From the IMG/VR virus record IMGVR_UViG_3300018080_003388, positions 1 through 54,634 of that record: DNA of 54,634 bases; one strand, 5' to 3'. The notes beneath the pieces are model-generated. The model made no database searches. It saw nothing but the letters and a program-made list of their open reading frames with translations, and was not told the DNA's origin. Source of the DNA: a virus. Below are positions 41,301 to 48,359 of this stretch, one piece after another (position 1 is the first letter of the stretch; every line of letters starts with the position of its first letter). Made by a program: the position numbers and the translations under genes.

Positions 41301-42645
41301 TAACGGACGTATATGTGATAGAGTCTGTTACTTGGTCGGAAATATTTAAATTCTGAACTGCTGACTGATCTAAGGTGTATGTCCATGTATTACCTATTAG
41401 ATCAAATGTCCCGTAGTCATTGTCACCTCGTTGATTAACAAGGGTATTAAATATATTATCTTCGTCGTCTATGTCAGTTATTTCTAAAGTCCCAGATACT
41501 GTTACCGGAGCATCGCCTTCGTCGCCTTCGGACACTGTTCCTGTGAAGTTTCCGGATATAACAGCAGGATTATCAGCTCCTTGTACGGTTATGTTAATAT
41601 CAACTTCTTCTCCATTAGAAGCTACGATAGTGAATGTTTCTACAGCTTGATCACCTTCTCCCAGCGTCTGCGACTTGTTTACGTCTATTGAATAGACCCA
41701 GGACCCGTTGTTGATTGAAAAATATCCATAATCTCCTTCTAGTGATATGTCATTGAATGTGACTCCGGGACTATCAGGGTCGATAATAGTTAACTGGCCC
41801 TGTATGCTTGTCTCAGCGCCTTCGGTTATAGTTCCTGACCGGTCACCGGATATAATAGATTCATCATTTGTTCCTAGTATAGTAACAGATATTTTTTGTT
41901 GTTGTCCGTTAGTAGCAGTAAACACCGCGTAATCTTCTGCGATTTCACCGTCAGTCAGTGATTGAACTGCTGATTGATTTAGTGTATAAGTCCACACACC
42001 GTCAATTAGTTTGAATACTCCGTAATTGTTTTTCCCTGATTTATTATAGACATTTTTAAAGCTAGCGTCGGTATCTTCTGGGTCATATATAAACAATTCT
42101 CCTTGTGCGGTTACAGATTCATCGCCTATATCTCCTTCAGTTACTGTGCCTGAAAACTCTCCGTTTATGCCTGATCGAACCCATTGCTTGATATTATTGC
42201 GTTCAATTACCAAGAATTGTTGGTTTATTGATTGGGTTTTATTGTATATCAGTGTTTTTATAGTAAACCCTGTGGAATACTGTTCAAGCGGTAGCAAGAA
42301 GTTGAGTTGTTCTATTATGCCATCGAGTGCAGTGGAACTTGAAAGATCAGAATCGTTAGTAAATATACTCAACGTGTTATTGGATATGCTAGAAAACAAG
42401 TTATCATTGTAAATTCCAATTGTTTTAGAATTTTGATCATACCATATCTGTCCTTCTATAGGATTATTTGGTGATTTAATATCACAAAAATTATCTAGTA
42501 GTTTTACAAAGTTTTGATTGATCAAGTTACCATGATTGTTATAGTCAAAACCTATCAGAGATATTTGACTATAGTCTTGATTTATTTTATTATTAGAAAG
42601 ATTTACTAGAACAGATCCGTTGGTTTTATTAATTTTATAACTCAT
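38326..42645 (-). CDS. Giant adhesin-like fibre: VCBS, Ig/PKD and BspA-type repeats
   Basis: 1439 residues from ATG at 42645, two bases after the stop of the neighbour. N-terminal module (1-85): MSYKINKTNGSVLVNLS..., NFVKLLDNF and NPIEGQIWYD, shared with the gene at 42648 and found at the N termini of phage virion proteins. Then five VCBS repeats (about 165-690: GDFTGTVSEGD, WTYTLDQSAVQSL, IQGTDD). One Ig-like domain and a PKD-like domain (IDWGDGYYDI) follow. The rest is about 20 BspA-type (DUF285) repeats of the form TWxxCSSLTSFPxIDTS. Together with its neighbour it should be a host-contacting fibre. Confidence 0.8.
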   Translation of the reverse strand: MSYKINKTNGSVLVNLSNNKINQDYSQISLIGFDYNNHGNLINQNFVKLLDNFCDIKSPNNPIEGQIWYDQNSKTIGIYNDNLFSSISNNTLSIFTNDSDLSSSTALDGIIEQLNFLLPLEQYSTGFTIKTLIYNKTQSINQQFLVIERNNIKQWVRSGINGEFSGTVTEGDIGDESVTAQGELFIYDPEDTDASFKNVYNKSGKNNYGVFKLIDGVWTYTLNQSAVQSLTDGEIAEDYAVFTATNGQQQKISVTILGTNDESIISGDRSGTITEGAETSIQGQLTIIDPDSPGVTFNDISLEGDYGYFSINNGSWVYSIDVNKSQTLGEGDQAVETFTIVASNGEEVDINITVQGADNPAVISGNFTGTVSEGDEGDAPVTVSGTLEITDIDDEDNIFNTLVNQRGDNDYGTFDLIGNTWTYTLDQSAVQNLNISDQVTDSITYTSVKGDQQKIEVTIQGTDDGAVIFGDFTGTIFEGNIEDAVSSISGTLSINDADDDVSFAPVFNMLGSNSYGVFDLIGQTWTYTLNQASVQSLGASDTVTDSATFTASNGDQKSIEITIQGTDDSPIIVGDFTGTVSEGDLDSTDGITAGSLNIVDFDNPGVVFENVAAVNGDNSYGVFSLNNGAWTYTLDQSSVQSLTGSDTVYDTTTFTATDGTQQTITITIQGTDDIPSDPVIQGLFNIKEESVSGFTRYNAFTVKITADPGDTVSVYNQSVLLGTAQESTTGNYELYIDSLVDGDYAISAISTNDQGTSSEISNIISIQIDSNIAGMELELTVAAGDEFTIYNSDTEGSYSGEIDWGDGYYDIVNGYQKYRPHVYESAGTYNVVISGTWDDLSFLTDSTVGDYQTRYSSDKISSVITADNITIKSLFRGFTNANKITSFPDDLNTSEIISLYESWSYCTSLISFPQISLNPDLEINGLQRTWFECSSLTEFPLIDLSGLNNVDVLNSTWKGCSSLTEFPLIDTSSIVYFYYTWENCSSLTSFPEIDTSQGQRFAYCWNNCSSLTDFPLIDLTSADSISYTWEGCSSLQSFPAVSTSTIRFMQDAWKDCSSLTSFPYIDLSSCLNIKNAWWGCSLLTSFPTLDTSNVIIFDGAWRGCELLESFPYIDTSSASTIRQTWENCYLLTSFPLINTALVDDFYAAWRDCRSLTEFPEIDTSSATDMTGTWSGCELLTSFPSIDTSNCTNLSSTWSGCELLTSFPSIDTSNCTNLSSTWRGCELLTSFPSIDTSNCTNLSSTWNSCKGISDFSFVDTSNVEDMSSAFYWCISCTNFPDIITDKCAWFIETWSRCYLKTTVENINIDLKKITRKISFRGAFNSCDLLEWKDKNGNTSNLINFINKGADLIEVNYNCFSETWEGCTSITPAQLLEIINIVKNCKPYQGTLPNINYQNTYNKVSLDFNGDPYNPGTAIENGINDLVAIGWKVNLRDRVFE
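38911..39126 (-). repeat. Three near-identical 72-bp tandem repeats in the adhesin gene
   Basis: Copies begin at 38911, 38983 and 39055. Each codes for a 24-residue unit TWSGCELLTSFPSIDTSNCT (then NLSS), a BspA-type repeat. Only one or two bases differ among copies, whereas the other repeats of this gene are much more diverged, so this is a recent amplification. Confidence 0.93.
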
Positions 42646-42647
42646 GA

Positions 42648-43109
42648 CTAGTTTATTTTTTTCCAAGAATTGTTATATATTTCATAGTGATGATAATAAG
42701 TGTTAAAATCAGTGCTTATCACTACTTTTGCATGTTTACCTTCAGGATAATTATCAGAAGGGTATAAAAATTCCAAGCGTTCTTGTGTTTGATTTTCGAT
42801 GTCTGCTGCAGTGTTGAGATTTGTATAAAGCGACAGTGATATAGAATTCAATGGTGTAAATACTTGTCCAGTAAAAACATTCAAAGTCATCGAGCTAGTA
42901 TCATACCAAAGTTGTCCTTGGATAGGATTAACGGGAGGATAATGATAAGCAAAGTTTTCTAGTAGCTTAATAAAATTTTCATTAACGAGTTCGCCAAATC
43001 CTATATAATTTTTTCCTATAAGATTGATCCCGCTATAATCATTGTTGATTTTTCCATCTTGTACATTGGCTAGTAGAGATCCGTTGGTTTTGTTTATTTT
43101 ATATGGCAT
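42648..43109 (-). CDS. Virion protein with the shared N-terminal fibre module
   Basis: 153 residues from ATG 43109. MPYKINKTNGSLLANVQDG, DYSGINLIGKNYIGFGEL, NENFIKLLENFA and NPIQGQLWYDTSSM form the same N-terminal module as in the giant gene that follows. It ends DFNTYYHHYEIYNNSWKKIN. The two genes are 2 bases apart, so they form an operon. It is probably a short adaptor or a truncated fibre that joins the long one to the particle. Confidence 0.75.
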   Translation of the reverse strand: MPYKINKTNGSLLANVQDGKINNDYSGINLIGKNYIGFGELVNENFIKLLENFAYHYPPVNPIQGQLWYDTSSMTLNVFTGQVFTPLNSISLSLYTNLNTAADIENQTQERLEFLYPSDNYPEGKHAKVVISTDFNTYYHHYEIYNNSWKKIN

Positions 43110-43138
43110 CTGTGCTATCTCGATTTGGTGATTACAGT

Positions 43139-43146
43139 TATTTATC
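43139..43146 (-). promoter_or_regulatory. Possible late promoter for the fibre operon (GATAAATA)
   Basis: On the minus strand GATAAATA is 29 bases upstream of the ATG at 43109. The genes it precedes are virion genes, which fits late expression. Confidence 0.5.
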
Positions 43147-43155
43147 AAATAGACG

Positions 43156-43184
43156 TTGACATACTAGTGCTAGTGTAATAGAAT
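43156..43184 (+). promoter_or_regulatory. Strong sigma70 promoter before the deaminase
   Basis: TTGACA, 17 bp, TAGAAT, diverging from the fibre operon. Confidence 0.85.
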
Positions 43185-43193
43185 AACTGAACT

Positions 43194-43201
43194 TATAAAT
43201 A
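43194..43201 (+). promoter_or_regulatory. Late promoter in tandem with the sigma70 promoter
   Basis: A perfect TATAAATA 14 bases before the deaminase ATG and 9 bases after the sigma70 -10 box, so the gene can be read early and late. Confidence 0.65.
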
Positions 43202-43215
43202 ACGCAGAGAGTCTT

Positions 43216-43632
43216 ATGAACAAACGAGTTCTGAGTATGTTGACCAAACTAGCAATTGAAAATCCCGGACTACAAAACAGATTCAAGCTCTCAGCAGGGG
43301 TAGTATATAAAAAGAATCTTATATCCACGGGTGTAAATTCTTATAAGTCTCATCCCATGATGAAAGGACCGGGATACAATCCCGAACAGATTTTTATGCA
43401 TGCTGAAGTGGATGCAATAAGAAATGCGCTGAGACTTATACCGCAACAAGAAATGGAAAAAACTGAACTGTATGTTGTAAGAGTTAGGCGTCCTTGCGGG
43501 AATACTAAAAAGTGGGTGTATGGGATGGCTAAGCCGTGTGCAGGTTGTATGATGACCATAGCTAGTTTCAATATATCCAAGATCTTTTGGACTACTGATG
43601 AACTAGAAATAGATAATAATTTTATTATATAG
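43216..43632 (+). CDS. Cytidine/deoxycytidylate deaminase-like protein
   Basis: 138 residues. HAEVDAIRNAL (His62, Glu64) and PCAGC (Cys108, Cys111) form the zinc site of the CDA/dCMP deaminase fold. KLAIENPGLQNRFKLSAGVVYKKNLISTGVNSYKSHPMM is the N-terminal substrate region. In T4 dCMP deaminase feeds dUMP to thymidylate synthase. Here the thymidylate synthase is ThyX at 6797, so a dUMP supply role is likely; a tRNA or RNA editing role is less likely. Confidence 0.8.
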   Translation: MNKRVLSMLTKLAIENPGLQNRFKLSAGVVYKKNLISTGVNSYKSHPMMKGPGYNPEQIFMHAEVDAIRNALRLIPQQEMEKTELYVVRVRRPCGNTKKWVYGMAKPCAGCMMTIASFNISKIFWTTDELEIDNNFII

Positions 43633-43640
43633 GTATTAAC

Positions 43641-44915
43641 ATGATAAAAAGCAAAACAAAAAGGAAAACAAAATCTGCAAATTTCAATAAATCTTCTTAT
43701 GTAGATTTTTCAGAATGGGAATCATGGAGCGGGCAAAAGTATCATTCTATGCTTTTGAAAGCTAGGTTTTATTATTATGAAAATCTAAAGTTATCTGAAC
43801 TTGTTCCCGAGATATGGACATGGATGAAAGAAAACGGATACAGCAATCAAGACGTTGCATGTGCAAAAATAGCACACACTGCGTCAGGAGCACTAGGGTA
43901 TTCTATTGCTATATTTTGCAAGTTGTTAAATCAAGGTGTGCCTGATTATAACCCTGCTTATGAAGAGTATTGGGTTTCATTACCTGGCACTTCTAATCAC
44001 TTGAAGCCTATTTCTGAATCTATAAAACCTTATATTGAAAAAGCAATAACACAAGGACAAAAGATACAGAAGTCATCGGATATAAAGAAACCTGCTAAAT
44101 CTAAATCTCCTAATGTACAAGAGATATTAAATGATCAAGCAATTAAAATTGCCGAAGACATTGATGCTTGGTTAGATGAATTTGTTGAAAACAAGTTCGA
44201 ATTTGATCCTGAATCATTTGATATAAAAAAGTATTTTCTAAAAAAAGAGATAAATCAGGCTCATGCTAGAAAAATTCAAAAATTCTATATCGGGGAACTC
44301 GAAGAATTCAAGAGTTTGTTGAGTATCCCTTCGCCATCAAAGTTATCTAAGCTAGAAGATAGTGAACAAGATTATTGGCATCAACTAAAAGAAGGTTATA
44401 AATTCTACAGAAAAACCGACATTAAAAAATACATTTCTGCACTAGAAAATGTGATAGGATCTTGTGAATTTCTTATCGAAACTAATAAATCAACTAAAAC
44501 AATTAGAAAATCCAAGCCCAAGCCAGCTTCAAAACTAGTTGAAAAACTAAAATATAAAAAAATATGTGACAAGTACGCTTTAACTAGTGTTTCTCCTGAG
44601 AGTGTTGTCGGAGCTAATGTACTATGGGTCTTTGATACTAAAACTAGGAAGCTGGGAAAATATGTAGCTAGTAATCCAGATCCCAAAAATCAAGGTCGTC
44701 CAGGCAGCGGGTTGAGTGTCAAAGGTACAACAATAACCGGATTTGATACGGAACAGAGCATACAAAAAACTCTGAGGCAACCTGAACAAGCGTTGAAAGA
44801 ATTCAAGTCTAGCGGAAAAGTTGCACTGCGTAAGTTTCTAGATAACATAAGCACTGTAGATACAAAGTTGACTGGCCGTTGCAATGAGAATATAATACTA
44901 TTAAAAGTACACTAA
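43641..44915 (+). CDS. Unknown marine phage protein
   Basis: 424 residues. Basic N terminus (KSKTKRKTKSANFNKS), then WESWSGQKYHSMLLKARFYYYENLKLSEL, VPEIWTWMKENGYSNQDVACAKIA and a long helical, charged middle. The C-terminal 130 residues have VLWVFDTKTRKLGKYVASN, GRPGSGLSVKGTTITGFD and KTLRQPEQALKEF, which look like a folded beta domain. It is in line with deaminase and QueD. I know similar proteins from marine phages but no function. Confidence 0.55.
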   Translation: MIKSKTKRKTKSANFNKSSYVDFSEWESWSGQKYHSMLLKARFYYYENLKLSELVPEIWTWMKENGYSNQDVACAKIAHTASGALGYSIAIFCKLLNQGVPDYNPAYEEYWVSLPGTSNHLKPISESIKPYIEKAITQGQKIQKSSDIKKPAKSKSPNVQEILNDQAIKIAEDIDAWLDEFVENKFEFDPESFDIKKYFLKKEINQAHARKIQKFYIGELEEFKSLLSIPSPSKLSKLEDSEQDYWHQLKEGYKFYRKTDIKKYISALENVIGSCEFLIETNKSTKTIRKSKPKPASKLVEKLKYKKICDKYALTSVSPESVVGANVLWVFDTKTRKLGKYVASNPDPKNQGRPGSGLSVKGTTITGFDTEQSIQKTLRQPEQALKEFKSSGKVALRKFLDNISTVDTKLTGRCNENIILLKVH

Positions 44916-44926
44916 GAGGAAAAACA

Positions 44927-45355
44927 ATGTCAAAAATAACAGCAACTAGATATCATGATTTTAGCACAGGACATCGTGTATACGGACATGAATCCAAGTG
45001 TTCTCATTTACATGGGCATAACTATCGAATAACTTTTTTTGTAGAAGCGCAAGAACTGGATAATATCGGCAGAGTAATGGATTTTGGTGTAATAAAGACG
45101 CTGCTGTGTAACTGGCTAGAAGAAAATTGGGATCATAAATTCTTGATATGGGAAAAAGATCCTTGGTGCACACATCTACAAGATATTGATCCAGAAGGAA
45201 CGGTTATTGTAGATTTTAACCCCACTGCAGAAAACATGGGAGAATTTCTAGTAAATAAAATTGGACCCAAGCAGTTAAAAAATACCGGTGTTGTACTAAC
45301 AAAGGTTATCATTGAAGAAACTCGTAAATGTTCAGCAGAAGTTTGTGTTAGTTGA
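44927..45355 (+). CDS. queD: 6-carboxytetrahydropterin synthase (QueD)
   Basis: 142 residues. Zinc ligands His16, His29 and His31 (FSTGHR, LHGHNY) and probable catalytic Cys25 (KCSHLHGHN). RVMDFGVIK, ENWDHKFL (Asp69, His70), NPTAENMGEFL and VIIEET complete the family pattern. It converts the FolE product into carboxytetrahydropterin, the QueE substrate. QueC and DNA-inserting enzymes are not visible in this window. Ribosome site GAGG. Confidence 0.92.
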   Translation: MSKITATRYHDFSTGHRVYGHESKCSHLHGHNYRITFFVEAQELDNIGRVMDFGVIKTLLCNWLEENWDHKFLIWEKDPWCTHLQDIDPEGTVIVDFNPTAENMGEFLVNKIGPKQLKNTGVVLTKVIIEETRKCSAEVCVS

Positions 45356-46053
45356 TGAATTACGTTGTTTGCATAAAGCAAGGATCAAAGTATGATTCTA
45401 GATATGTGAATATACTTTATAATATGGTTACTAGAAATCTAAGACTAGATCATGAGTTTATTTGTTTTACAGATGATACTCATGATCTAGAGTCTGGTAT
45501 ACGGGATAAAAAATTAGATAAAAATATAAATTTACCGGGGTGGTGGAATAAAATATTACTTTTTAACAAAGATCTTGATATACGAGGTACTGTATTGTTT
45601 CTGGACTTAGATATTGTCATACATTCTAGTATAGATATCTTGTTTACATATCAAGCAGGTAAATTTGCAATAATACGAGATTTTACCAGATATGCTAGGA
45701 AAAAAACAACAAAGTTTAACTCTAGTGTGTTTAGACTAGAAACAGCACAAATGTCATATGTGTATGATAGGTTCATATCTGATCAATCACGCATAGGAAA
45801 AATGTTCAAAGGTGATCAAGAATGGATTAATCACTGTGTTGACGGTGATTATTGTTTTTGGCCGGATGAATGGATACAGAGTTATAAATGGGAGTTCAAA
45901 AAACAATTTTCCTGCGCATCAGGAAGATACCTTATTGATTGCAGTAATTCATCTAGTGATGATATAATATCTAGATCTAGTATACTAGTATTTCACGGTG
46001 ATCCCAAGCCTCATGAATGTGGTGATCATTTTATACAACAACACTGGCGATAA
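45355..46053 (+). CDS. GT-A type glycosyltransferase-like protein
   Basis: 232 residues; ATG at 45355 uses the last base of the queD stop (TGATG). YVVCIKQGSKYDSRYVNILYNMV, HEFICFTDD, LPGWWNKILLF, VLFLDLDIVI (DxD metal site), NSSVFRLE, GDQEWI and WPDEWIQSYKW, then VFHGDPKPHE, match a bacterial glycosyltransferase family with a DLD nucleotide-sugar site. The acceptor is unknown; DNA, lipopolysaccharide or virion protein are all possible. It follows queD directly. Confidence 0.75.
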   Translation: MNYVVCIKQGSKYDSRYVNILYNMVTRNLRLDHEFICFTDDTHDLESGIRDKKLDKNINLPGWWNKILLFNKDLDIRGTVLFLDLDIVIHSSIDILFTYQAGKFAIIRDFTRYARKKTTKFNSSVFRLETAQMSYVYDRFISDQSRIGKMFKGDQEWINHCVDGDYCFWPDEWIQSYKWEFKKQFSCASGRYLIDCSNSSSDDIISRSSILVFHGDPKPHECGDHFIQQHWR

Positions 46054-46064
46054 AAGGCAAATTA

Positions 46065-47096
46065 ATGTTCAATCAAGCAATTAAACGTATAGGTTATGCA
46101 TGCAAGACTTCTAGAATTTCTGAAAAAAACAAACTAGAATCTATACCAGAACTAAATTTCAAAACTACAACTGTTGCATGGCTAAACAGACAAACTACTC
46201 GTGTTGCAGAACAGAGATTAGAAGATCTAGCAGTGCACAATATCCAATCTTTGGAGAATGTAGTTAATTACTTATCAACGCTAGAACCTTCTTCACGTCA
46301 GTTCAGAATCGGCAGTGATTGTTTACCTGTGTATACCGAGAATACGTGGAAGGGATTTTGGAAAAATACAGACATGAAAAACTACTGTGAACGCAGATTT
46401 TCACGCATAGGTGATCTAGCAAGAAAAAATGATATACGTTTGAGCTTCCATCCCGGCCAGTTTACGGTACTAGCTAGTGACAATCCTGATATTGTTGAAA
46501 AAAGTATAGAAGAGATGGAATATCATGCAGATATGGCTAGGTGGATGGGATACGGTAAAGAGTTCCAAGATTTCAAAATAAATGTTCATATATCGGGTAA
46601 ACAAGGACCTGCAGGTATCAAGCGAGCACTTCCTCGTTTATCCAGCGAAGCTAGAAACATGATTACCATCGAAAATGAAGAAATGAAATGGGGTTTGTCA
46701 GACACACTAGAATTAAGAAATGATCTAGCGCTGGTACTAGACATACATCACCATTATATAAATTCGCAAGGTGAATTTATTCGTCCCTCTGATGATCGAT
46801 TTAAAATGGTTATGGATAGCTGGAGAGGAGTAAGACCGGTGATTCACTACAGCGTGAGCAGATCAGAGTACTTAACTGAAGTGGATGATTCTACGCTTCC
46901 TGACTATAAATTGTTACTAGAACAAGGGCATAAAAAAGGCAAGCTTCGTGCTCACAGTGACTATTTTGATAACACCGCATGCAATGACTGGGCACTAGAA
47001 TTTTTAGAATATGCAGATATAATGACAGAGTCCAAAGCAAAAAATTTATCATCATCGAAACTTTTTGCTTATGCTAAACAACGAGGTATTATCTAG
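46065..47096 (+). CDS. uvsE: UV damage endonuclease (UvsE/UvdE)
   Basis: 343 residues. RIGYAC, FKTTTVAWLNRQ, FRIGSDCLP, SFHPGQFTVLAS, HADMARWMGYG, INVHISGK and LVLDIHHHYI match the UvsE family, a TIM-barrel endonuclease with metal-binding His and Glu. It cuts next to UV photoproducts and gives the phage a repair system in sunlit waters. The TAG stop shares CTAG with the stop of the convergent late gene. Confidence 0.9.
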   Translation: MFNQAIKRIGYACKTSRISEKNKLESIPELNFKTTTVAWLNRQTTRVAEQRLEDLAVHNIQSLENVVNYLSTLEPSSRQFRIGSDCLPVYTENTWKGFWKNTDMKNYCERRFSRIGDLARKNDIRLSFHPGQFTVLASDNPDIVEKSIEEMEYHADMARWMGYGKEFQDFKINVHISGKQGPAGIKRALPRLSSEARNMITIENEEMKWGLSDTLELRNDLALVLDIHHHYINSQGEFIRPSDDRFKMVMDSWRGVRPVIHYSVSRSEYLTEVDDSTLPDYKLLLEQGHKKGKLRAHSDYFDNTACNDWALEFLEYADIMTESKAKNLSSSKLFAYAKQRGII

Positions 47097-47581
47097 TTAT
47101 AGTATAAACGTATTTCTAAACTTCTAATGTATACTAGATTTGAACTAGGATATTGCTGGTGAGGTTGAACATCTACAAGAACACCAAAAGAAGGATCAAT
47201 AAATGAAACATCGGGTTTGGTTTTCCACAAATCATCAGGTGACCCGTATATATGAACGTTTTCAGCATATAAATCGGCTTTGTTTTCACTGATTATTTTA
47301 TCTTGATACAAGCATATGGTTTTGTCTTGTATTCTAGCTAATCGGGATATGTCTAGTTTTACTTCTATGCCTAGTATCTCGGTGTAAGAAATTAATGGAA
47401 AATCAAAATTATAAAAGACTACTGCATTGGTTTCTCTGGGTAATAAATCTCCATAAGGCAGTGCTGTAGAAAATGCCGGAGTTGCTGAAACTAGATCTTC
47501 GGTGGTTAGTTGTTTGAATTCTATTTCATCTTCTTCGGCATATTTTATATTTTTAGGTTCTATCCATCCGGTATCATTCAT
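47093..47581 (-). CDS. Putative virion protein, leaderless late gene
   Basis: 162 residues. TGWIEPKNI, YNFDFPLISYTEILGIEVKLDISRLARIQDK and YGSPDDLWKTKPDVSF, then IDPSFGVLVDVQPHQQYPSS, RSLEIRLYYN. The all-beta character matches small virion proteins of marine T4-like phages. CATAAATA lies 5 bases upstream of its ATG, so the mRNA is probably leaderless. It is convergent with uvsE, and both stops use the same CTAG. Confidence 0.65.
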   Translation of the reverse strand: MNDTGWIEPKNIKYAEEDEIEFKQLTTEDLVSATPAFSTALPYGDLLPRETNAVVFYNFDFPLISYTEILGIEVKLDISRLARIQDKTICLYQDKIISENKADLYAENVHIYGSPDDLWKTKPDVSFIDPSFGVLVDVQPHQQYPSSNLVYIRSLEIRLYYN

Positions 47582-47586
47582 AGTAA

Positions 47587-47594
47587 TATTTATG
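47587..47594 (-). promoter_or_regulatory. Late promoter five bases before the ATG (minus strand)
   Basis: CATAAATA, 5 bases, ATG at 47581 on the minus strand. A 13-bp dyad TGATAA-A-TTATCA (47593-47605) overlaps its upstream end. Confidence 0.6.
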
Positions 47595-47620
47595 ATAAAT
47601 TATCAGAAACACGCTGCATG

Positions 47621-47628
47621 TATAAATA
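47621..47628 (+). promoter_or_regulatory. Late promoter five bases before the ATG
   Basis: TATAAATA, 5 bases, ATG at 47634. It is divergent from the CATAAATA promoter at 47587-47594. Confidence 0.65.
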
Positions 47629-47633
47629 TCATT

Positions 47634-47933
47634 ATGTCTTATTTAAACAAAATGTACGGTAGAACTCAGACGATAGGTACTAGTGCAGATAGTACAAAAA
47701 GTCCTTCTAGAGTAACAGGGGGGTTAAAAGCTCAAGGTGTTGATCATTTTGATATTATAGCCGAAGACGGGTCAGTACAAAAGATTTCGTCATATAAGTA
47801 TGTACAGAGTTTAGAATCTCAGATAAAAAAATACCGAGAAACCTTGAATCTACTAGAACGCAAAGTTTCTCGGGTAGAGAATTCGGTAAATCAGATGGGT
47901 ATAATTATCAAGAATTCTGTTCGAGAATCTTGA
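47634..47933 (+). CDS. Putative virion protein, leaderless late gene
   Basis: 99 residues from ATG 47634. SYLNKMYGRTQTIGTSADSTKSPSRVTGG and VDHFDIIAEDGSVQKISSYKYV are followed by a coiled coil (SLESQIKKYRETLNLLERKVSRVENSVNQM). The N-terminal signature resembles virion proteins of marine T4-like phages. No ribosome site; late promoter 5 bases upstream. A longer in-frame start at 47502 would cross both late promoters and is rejected. It overlaps the end of the next, convergent gene by 26 bases. Confidence 0.65.
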   Translation: MSYLNKMYGRTQTIGTSADSTKSPSRVTGGLKAQGVDHFDIIAEDGSVQKISSYKYVQSLESQIKKYRETLNLLERKVSRVENSVNQMGIIIKNSVRES

Positions 47934-48336
47934 TTATATCTACTTTTTTCATGTTAGCTCTGACATCTATGCCGTGATTTTGACCATAGATAAGAAGATC
48001 TTTCTTTTTCATTCCTCGAAAGTTGGGAACTTTCTTTTTATCTTTGATATCTTCTACGATATCTTCAACTTTTTCTGAAACATCTTCTACGATATCTTCA
48101 ACTTTTTCTGAAACATCTTCTACAATATCTTCAACTTTTTCTGAAACATCCTCGGCTGTGTCTTCTATTACAGAAGAAACTTCTTCTATAATGCCTTCAA
48201 CTCTTTCTGAAATTTCTTCGACTTTTTTTGCAACTTCTTGTTTATGTACTATATTTTTGTGCTTTTTATAAGCCCAAACAACAGCACCTAACACTACTGC
48301 AAATATTATTATAACAGGTATAGCAATACTATTCAT
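47908..48336 (-). CDS. Membrane-anchored protein with 11-residue repeats and SAP/HeH-like end
   Basis: 142 residues with a strong AAGGAG ribosome site. Residues 4-23 are a membrane segment; then a basic patch; then an amphipathic helix with three EDVSEKVEDIV repeats (62-95). Residues 105-140 (FRGMKKKDLLIYGQNHGIDV, then MKKVDIIKILE) have the helix-extended loop-helix pattern of SAP, HeH or Rho-N type DNA/RNA-binding motifs. It could tether nucleic acid to the host membrane. It is divergent from 48393 with a shared late promoter region. Confidence 0.6.
   Translation of the reverse strand: MNSIAIPVIIIFAVVLGAVVWAYKKHKNIVHKQEVAKKVEEISERVEGIIEEVSSVIEDTAEDVSEKVEDIVEDVSEKVEDIVEDVSEKVEDIVEDIKDKKKVPNFRGMKKKDLLIYGQNHGIDVRANMKKVDIIKILEQNS
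48051..48149 (-). repeat. Three 33-bp tandem repeats
   Basis: Copies begin at 48051, 48084 and 48117 and code for the undecad EDVSEKVEDIV. They are almost identical at DNA level. The 11-residue period gives a long straight amphipathic helix. Confidence 0.9.
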
Positions 48337-48359
48337 GGCGGTCTCCTTTTAATACTTTG

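Noticed and set aside
47502-47633. Longer N terminus for the gene at 47634
   Set aside because: It would cross two late promoters and lie antisense to a virion gene.
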